A stretch of DNA of 64,000 nt, taken from assembly GCA_900543145.1 (NCBI GenBank), contig UQPZ01000001.1:1-64000 (forward strand). The letters run 5' to 3'. The notes beneath the pieces were generated by a model. It did no database searches and was not told the DNA's origin. It worked only from the letters and a program-made list of their open reading frames with translations. Positions 61,042-64,000 of the stretch are shown one piece after another (within the stretch, counting starts at the first letter, position 1; every line of letters begins with the position of its first letter). Position numbers and translations under genes: made by a program. The DNA comes from an uncultured Ruminococcus sp. Its GTDB lineage: Bacteria > Bacillota > Clostridia > Oscillospirales > Ruminococcaceae.

Positions 61042-61566
61042 ATGATATACTATAATGACAGCAGGATTACTATAAGATTACTTAAATCTGAAGATGCTGA
61101 ACAGTTTGCAGCGGAAGAAAACTCTCAGGGCTGGGACACCAATAAAGAAAAGTTTTTAATGCGTTTAAAAGATATGCAGGATAAAAAGTGTATCGCGCTG
61201 GCTGCTGATTACCTTGGAAGTCCGGCGGGATATATAAATATTTATCCCGACTGCAAATGGGGAGCTTTAGGAGGAAAAGGGTATACAGAGATAATTGATT
61301 TCGCCGTATTGGAAAAATTCCGTAAGAAGGGAATAGGTTCAAAGCTAATGGATATTGCCGAACAGCTATCCGCAGAATATTCCGATACAGTATATCTTGG
61401 AGTCGGACTTCACAGCGGATACGGAAGCGCACAGCGATTATATGTTAAGCGCGGATATATTCCGGACGGTTCGGGAGTTTGGTACGGAGATAAAGTCTGC
61501 CCTCAGTACGCTGAGTGCAAAAATAATGATGATCTGAATCTATACTTGCTGAAAAAACTGAGATAG
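61042..61566 (+). CDS. GNAT-family N-acetyltransferase
   Basis: 174 residues. Transfers acetyl from acetyl-CoA to an amine. The GNAT core is visible: RLLKSEDAEQFA near the start, IDFAVLEKFRKKGIGSKLMD with the RxxGxG/A acetyl-CoA loop (about 92-110), and YVKRGYIPDGSGVWY in the last part. Proteins of this type with a YGSAQRLYVKRGY ending are common in Firmicutes and uncharacterised. AGAAAGG lies before the ATG. It lies 22 bases after rtcB, in the same operon. Confidence 0.88.
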   Translation: MIYYNDSRITIRLLKSEDAEQFAAEENSQGWDTNKEKFLMRLKDMQDKKCIALAADYLGSPAGYINIYPDCKWGALGGKGYTEIIDFAVLEKFRKKGIGSKLMDIAEQLSAEYSDTVYLGVGLHSGYGSAQRLYVKRGYIPDGSGVWYGDKVCPQYAECKNNDDLNLYLLKKLR

Positions 61567-61578
61567 GAGCGTGAATGT

Positions 61579-62115
61579 ATGACACAAACAAATACAGAAG
61601 AAGTTTACGAGGTCGATAAGCTTACATTGCTTGACTGCTCAAAAATCAAGCTTTCTAAGGAGAAAAGCGGCTACCTTACTCTTGACTATAACGGTAAGGT
61701 TTATTATAAGGTCAACCCCACAAGACTTATACCGTTTTTTTCAAAAACAACATATATAAGCCTGTCTTATGAAAATTCCGAAAAGGAGTTCCGAGAGATC
61801 GGAGTTATCAGGGATATGGCTCAGCTGCCGGAAGAACAGTACAAAATCTTGGACACATATCTTGAATATAAATACTATATGCCTGAAATTACAAAGGTTT
61901 ACAGTATAAAGGATAATATGCACGGAGCAATATTTGTAAAGGCGGATACGACTTCGGGAGAGAAAACTATATGCATACGGGACTGGTATCAGAATTTCCG
62001 TATGATAGGCTATGATTATCTTTATGTCAACGACGCCGACGGAAATAAGTATTTCTGTCCCGATATTCATAAGCTTGATAAGAAAAGTCAGCTGGTGCTT
62101 GAAATGTTTACATAA
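61579..62115 (+). CDS. DUF1854-family protein
   Basis: 178 residues with no membrane helix. The pattern LTLDYNGKVYYKVNPTRL, then PFFSKTTYISLSYEN, IGVIRDMAQLPEE, LEYKYYMPEITKVYSI and DADGNKYFCPDIHKLDKKS follows the DUF1854 consensus (PF08909) throughout. That domain is known as a C-terminal part of, or neighbour to, ABC transporter proteins, and was proposed to bind ligand. Here it is a separate protein between two ABC half-transporter genes of one operon, supporting a physical link. GGAGCGTGA precedes the ATG. Function is unknown. Confidence 0.78.
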   Translation: MTQTNTEEVYEVDKLTLLDCSKIKLSKEKSGYLTLDYNGKVYYKVNPTRLIPFFSKTTYISLSYENSEKEFREIGVIRDMAQLPEEQYKILDTYLEYKYYMPEITKVYSIKDNMHGAIFVKADTTSGEKTICIRDWYQNFRMIGYDYLYVNDADGNKYFCPDIHKLDKKSQLVLEMFT

Positions 62116-62149
62116 TTATCAGTCGGAATATAAACTGATGGAGGAGAAA

Positions 62150-62638
62150 ATGAAAGAATATAATATTGGTTTTTCTGACAGCGAGCGATTGTTCAGACTT
62201 CGTGCAGCAGCGATAATTATTGAAAACGGATGCGTGCTTTTTGCAGGCAATGACAGAGATGATTACTTTTACTCAGTAGGCGGCGCAATTCATCACGGTG
62301 AAACCTCTGAACAGGCGGTAGTGCGTGAGGTTTATGAAGAAACTGGCGTGAATTATGAGATAGACCGTCTTGCGTTTATCCATGAAAACTTTTTTAAAGG
62401 CGAAGAAAACGATGCTCTTTTCTCAAAAAGCTGTCATGAGATAACTTTTTATTATCTTATGAAGCAAAGAGAAATAACGGAGTTTAACTGCAATAGCGTT
62501 TGTGAGGGCGGCGTTAAGGAAAAAATGTTTTGGCTGCCTATTGACAGACTTTCGGAATACAAGGCTTTTCCGACTTTTTTTGCAGAAAAGCTGCCTGTAA
62601 CCGACAATGGAATATGCCATATAGTAACACATGAATAA
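62150..62638 (+). CDS. NUDIX hydrolase
   Basis: 162 residues; the start at 62150 follows GGAGGAG, and an upstream ATG at 62138 is possible. The NUDIX box reads GAIHHGETSEQAVVREVYEETG (about 42-63), with the REVYEE metal-binding Glu residues. NUDIX enzymes split nucleoside diphosphates linked to another group, such as ADP-ribose, sugar nucleotides or capped RNA. The substrate cannot be set. Its position after RtcB, GNAT and DUF1854 genes suggests a nucleotide- or RNA-related job in the same system. Confidence 0.9.
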   Translation: MKEYNIGFSDSERLFRLRAAAIIIENGCVLFAGNDRDDYFYSVGGAIHHGETSEQAVVREVYEETGVNYEIDRLAFIHENFFKGEENDALFSKSCHEITFYYLMKQREITEFNCNSVCEGGVKEKMFWLPIDRLSEYKAFPTFFAEKLPVTDNGICHIVTHE

Positions 62639-62663
62639 TTTTCGGCAAAGGAGCTGATAAAAA

Positions 62664-64000
62664 ATGAATTTATGCACATCAAAGCCTGAAAATGCAGACG
62701 ACGGTATAATATATTCGCTGCCCTTTAATTTTAACAGCAGCGGAGAAGAGGTCAACGGTCATTTCTGTGTTACAAGGACTAAAATAATAATATATATAGA
62801 TGAAAAAATAGTTAATGAGTACAAAATTTCGGACTTTTCTGAATTTGAATGCCGGCAGCAAATAGGAACCTCAATGGCTTGGGGAATTACTGCTGAGGGT
62901 GAAACTGTTTGCTTCTGTGCGTTTACACAGGATAGGTTTTTAAGGTTTGCTGAGCTTCTTAAGCTGCTGGATTACTATGCAAGAACAGGTGAATTCATAA
63001 ATGAAACAGATGAAGAAGAACCGGTATGCCCTAAATGCGGATTGCCGTTAGATGGCGCAAAGAAATGTATTTTCTGTATAAGCAAGGGCAGGACTATGCT
63101 CAAGCTGATAAAGAGGATAGCGCCGTATAAAAAATATTTTGCTATTGCCGTTATCTGTACAATACTTTCAGAAGCTCTTTGGGTTATAATGCCTTATCTT
63201 GACAGAATAATTATTGATAAATACGTTACCCCGAAAGCGGCGGAGTGGTCGGGACTTGCCGCTGTTGTTGTCACAATAATTCTTATGCTTCTGTTTGCAG
63301 GGATATTTGAATTTTTCAATATGAAGAACAGCTTTAAGGTAGCGCTTAATCTGGGCAGGGATCTTAGACAGGACGTTTTTGAGAAATCTCAGAGGCTTTC
63401 CATGAGCTCGATTTCAAAGCGTACTGCCGGAGCGCTTATAAACCGTGTATCAAGCGACGCCGCAAAGCTGGAGGATTTTATTACAGCAAACGGAAAGGAC
63501 GCTATTGTAAAAATCCTCTCTTTGATAATAATCGGCGTACTTCTTTTTGTTATGGACTGGCGGCTTGCGCTTATGACTGTAATTCCGGTTCCAATAGTTT
63601 TTATAATTATAAGCAAGCTCTTTGATACGATGGCTATACGCTATACTAAGGTATGGAAGAAAGGTGTTTCTCACGGAGAAACACTGCATGATATTCTTAA
63701 CGGAATAAGAGTAGTAAAATCTTACGGAAACGAGGTAAGGGAAATTCAGCGTTATTCCGAATGCTCAGAGCAGTGGGCAAAAAGCGCTGTAAGAGCGGAA
63801 ATTATGTGGTATCTTACTATGCCTGTTTCCGAATTCATATTAACTTTAGGTAATTTCTTTGTTCTGTATTTCGGCGGTAATATGATCCTCGGAAACGAGA
63901 TGAGCTTAGGAGCATTGATACAGTTTACTACATATGTGGCTATGCTTTATGAGCCGCTCCGCTGGCTGATACAGATCCCGAGGAATCTTGCTGACACTTC
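62664..64000 (+). CDS. Second ABC half-transporter with N-terminal PH-like and zinc-ribbon domains (partial)
   Basis: The reading frame is open from the ATG at 62664 (AAAGGAG eight bases before) to the window end, so at least 445 residues are visible and the ATPase domain is missing. An N-terminal beta-rich domain (about 1-115) leads to a zinc ribbon, CPKC (Cys122, Cys125) and CIFC (Cys135, Cys138). Membrane helices start near 155, and LSMSSISKRTAGALINRVSSD is the coupling region typical of exporters. The layout copies that of the protein at 57492, pointing to a heterodimer split by four other genes. Sequence identity between the two is low by eye. Confidence 0.85.
   Translation, partial: MNLCTSKPENADDGIIYSLPFNFNSSGEEVNGHFCVTRTKIIIYIDEKIVNEYKISDFSEFECRQQIGTSMAWGITAEGETVCFCAFTQDRFLRFAELLKLLDYYARTGEFINETDEEEPVCPKCGLPLDGAKKCIFCISKGRTMLKLIKRIAPYKKYFAIAVICTILSEALWVIMPYLDRIIIDKYVTPKAAEWSGLAAVVVTIILMLLFAGIFEFFNMKNSFKVALNLGRDLRQDVFEKSQRLSMSSISKRTAGALINRVSSDAAKLEDFITANGKDAIVKILSLIIIGVLLFVMDWRLALMTVIPVPIVFIIISKLFDTMAIRYTKVWKKGVSHGETLHDILNGIRVVKSYGNEVREIQRYSECSEQWAKSAVRAEIMWYLTMPVSEFILTLGNFFVLYFGGNMILGNEMSLGALIQFTTYVAMLYEPLRWLIQIPRNLADT

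Overview
The window looks like chromosomal DNA of a low-to-mid G+C Gram-positive anaerobe of the Clostridia, probably Ruminococcus or a close relative in the Oscillospiraceae. That is an inference from gene content and style: AGGAGG-type ribosome sites, TTGACA-17-TATAAT promoters, several TTG/GTG starts, a sortase-anchored thioester adhesin, Na+-coupled energetics (OadG/OadB, an F-type ATPase with a Na+-type c subunit, a Na/Pi transporter), an ECF folate transporter under a THF riboswitch, and PASTA and LCP envelope proteins. No phage genes, transposase, CRISPR array or rRNA operon was seen. One tRNA (Thr, GGT) is present.

Layout. 1-5.1 kb: a 1224-residue thioester/Cna-B adhesin followed by an AT-rich insert framed by a 98-bp direct repeat of the adhesin 3' end. 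5.3-12.2 kb: tRNA-Thr, leuB, small unknown proteins, a PP2C phosphatase, galE facing an AraC regulator, and an LCP cell-wall ligase. 12.4-16.9 kb: a divergent type II topoisomerase pair with a small membrane protein between its subunits. 17.1-24.6 kb: a zinc-ribbon membrane protein, a PASTA kinase-like protein lacking the catalytic residues, pfkA, THF riboswitch-folT, proC, a SpoIIM-like protein and a DUF624 protein. 24.6-33.4 kb: MscS, OadG-OadB, a YfbR-like HD protein, rpe, a MecA-like protein, an ABC-F ATPase, a frameshifted EIIA-Glc gene and a tocopherol-cyclase-like protein. 33.7-36.3 kb: two paralogous membrane-anchored exported proteins and a lipoprotein. 36.5-43.5 kb: a complete ATP synthase operon (I-a-c-b-delta-alpha-gamma-beta-epsilon). 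43.6-50.3 kb: Na/Pi cotransporter, NAD salvage (pncA-pncB), a long inverted-repeat element, a two-component system and a small RHH-like protein. 50.5-55.8 kb (minus strand): HD protein, then the overlapping cluster Lrp - aminotransferase - ispE - zinc-ribbon protein - radical SAM. 56-64 kb: an acyltransferase, then a leader-peptide/terminator unit ahead of a compact operon: ABC half-transporter - RtcB - GNAT - DUF1854 - NUDIX - second ABC half-transporter, which runs off the window.

How the genes fit together. A sodium theme links OadB/OadG, the two-carboxylate c subunit and the Na/Pi transporter. An envelope-signalling theme links the PP2C phosphatase, the PASTA pseudokinase, LCP, MscS and the surface proteins. 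The best candidates for undescribed biology are the leader-peptide-controlled ABC/RtcB/DUF1854 operon, the PASTA pseudokinase, the 110-nt inverted-repeat element before the two-component system, the compact three-way-junction leader before proC, and the adhesin-tail duplication with its ParB-fold-like cargo. All calls rest on reading the sequence and recalling families; no database search was run.
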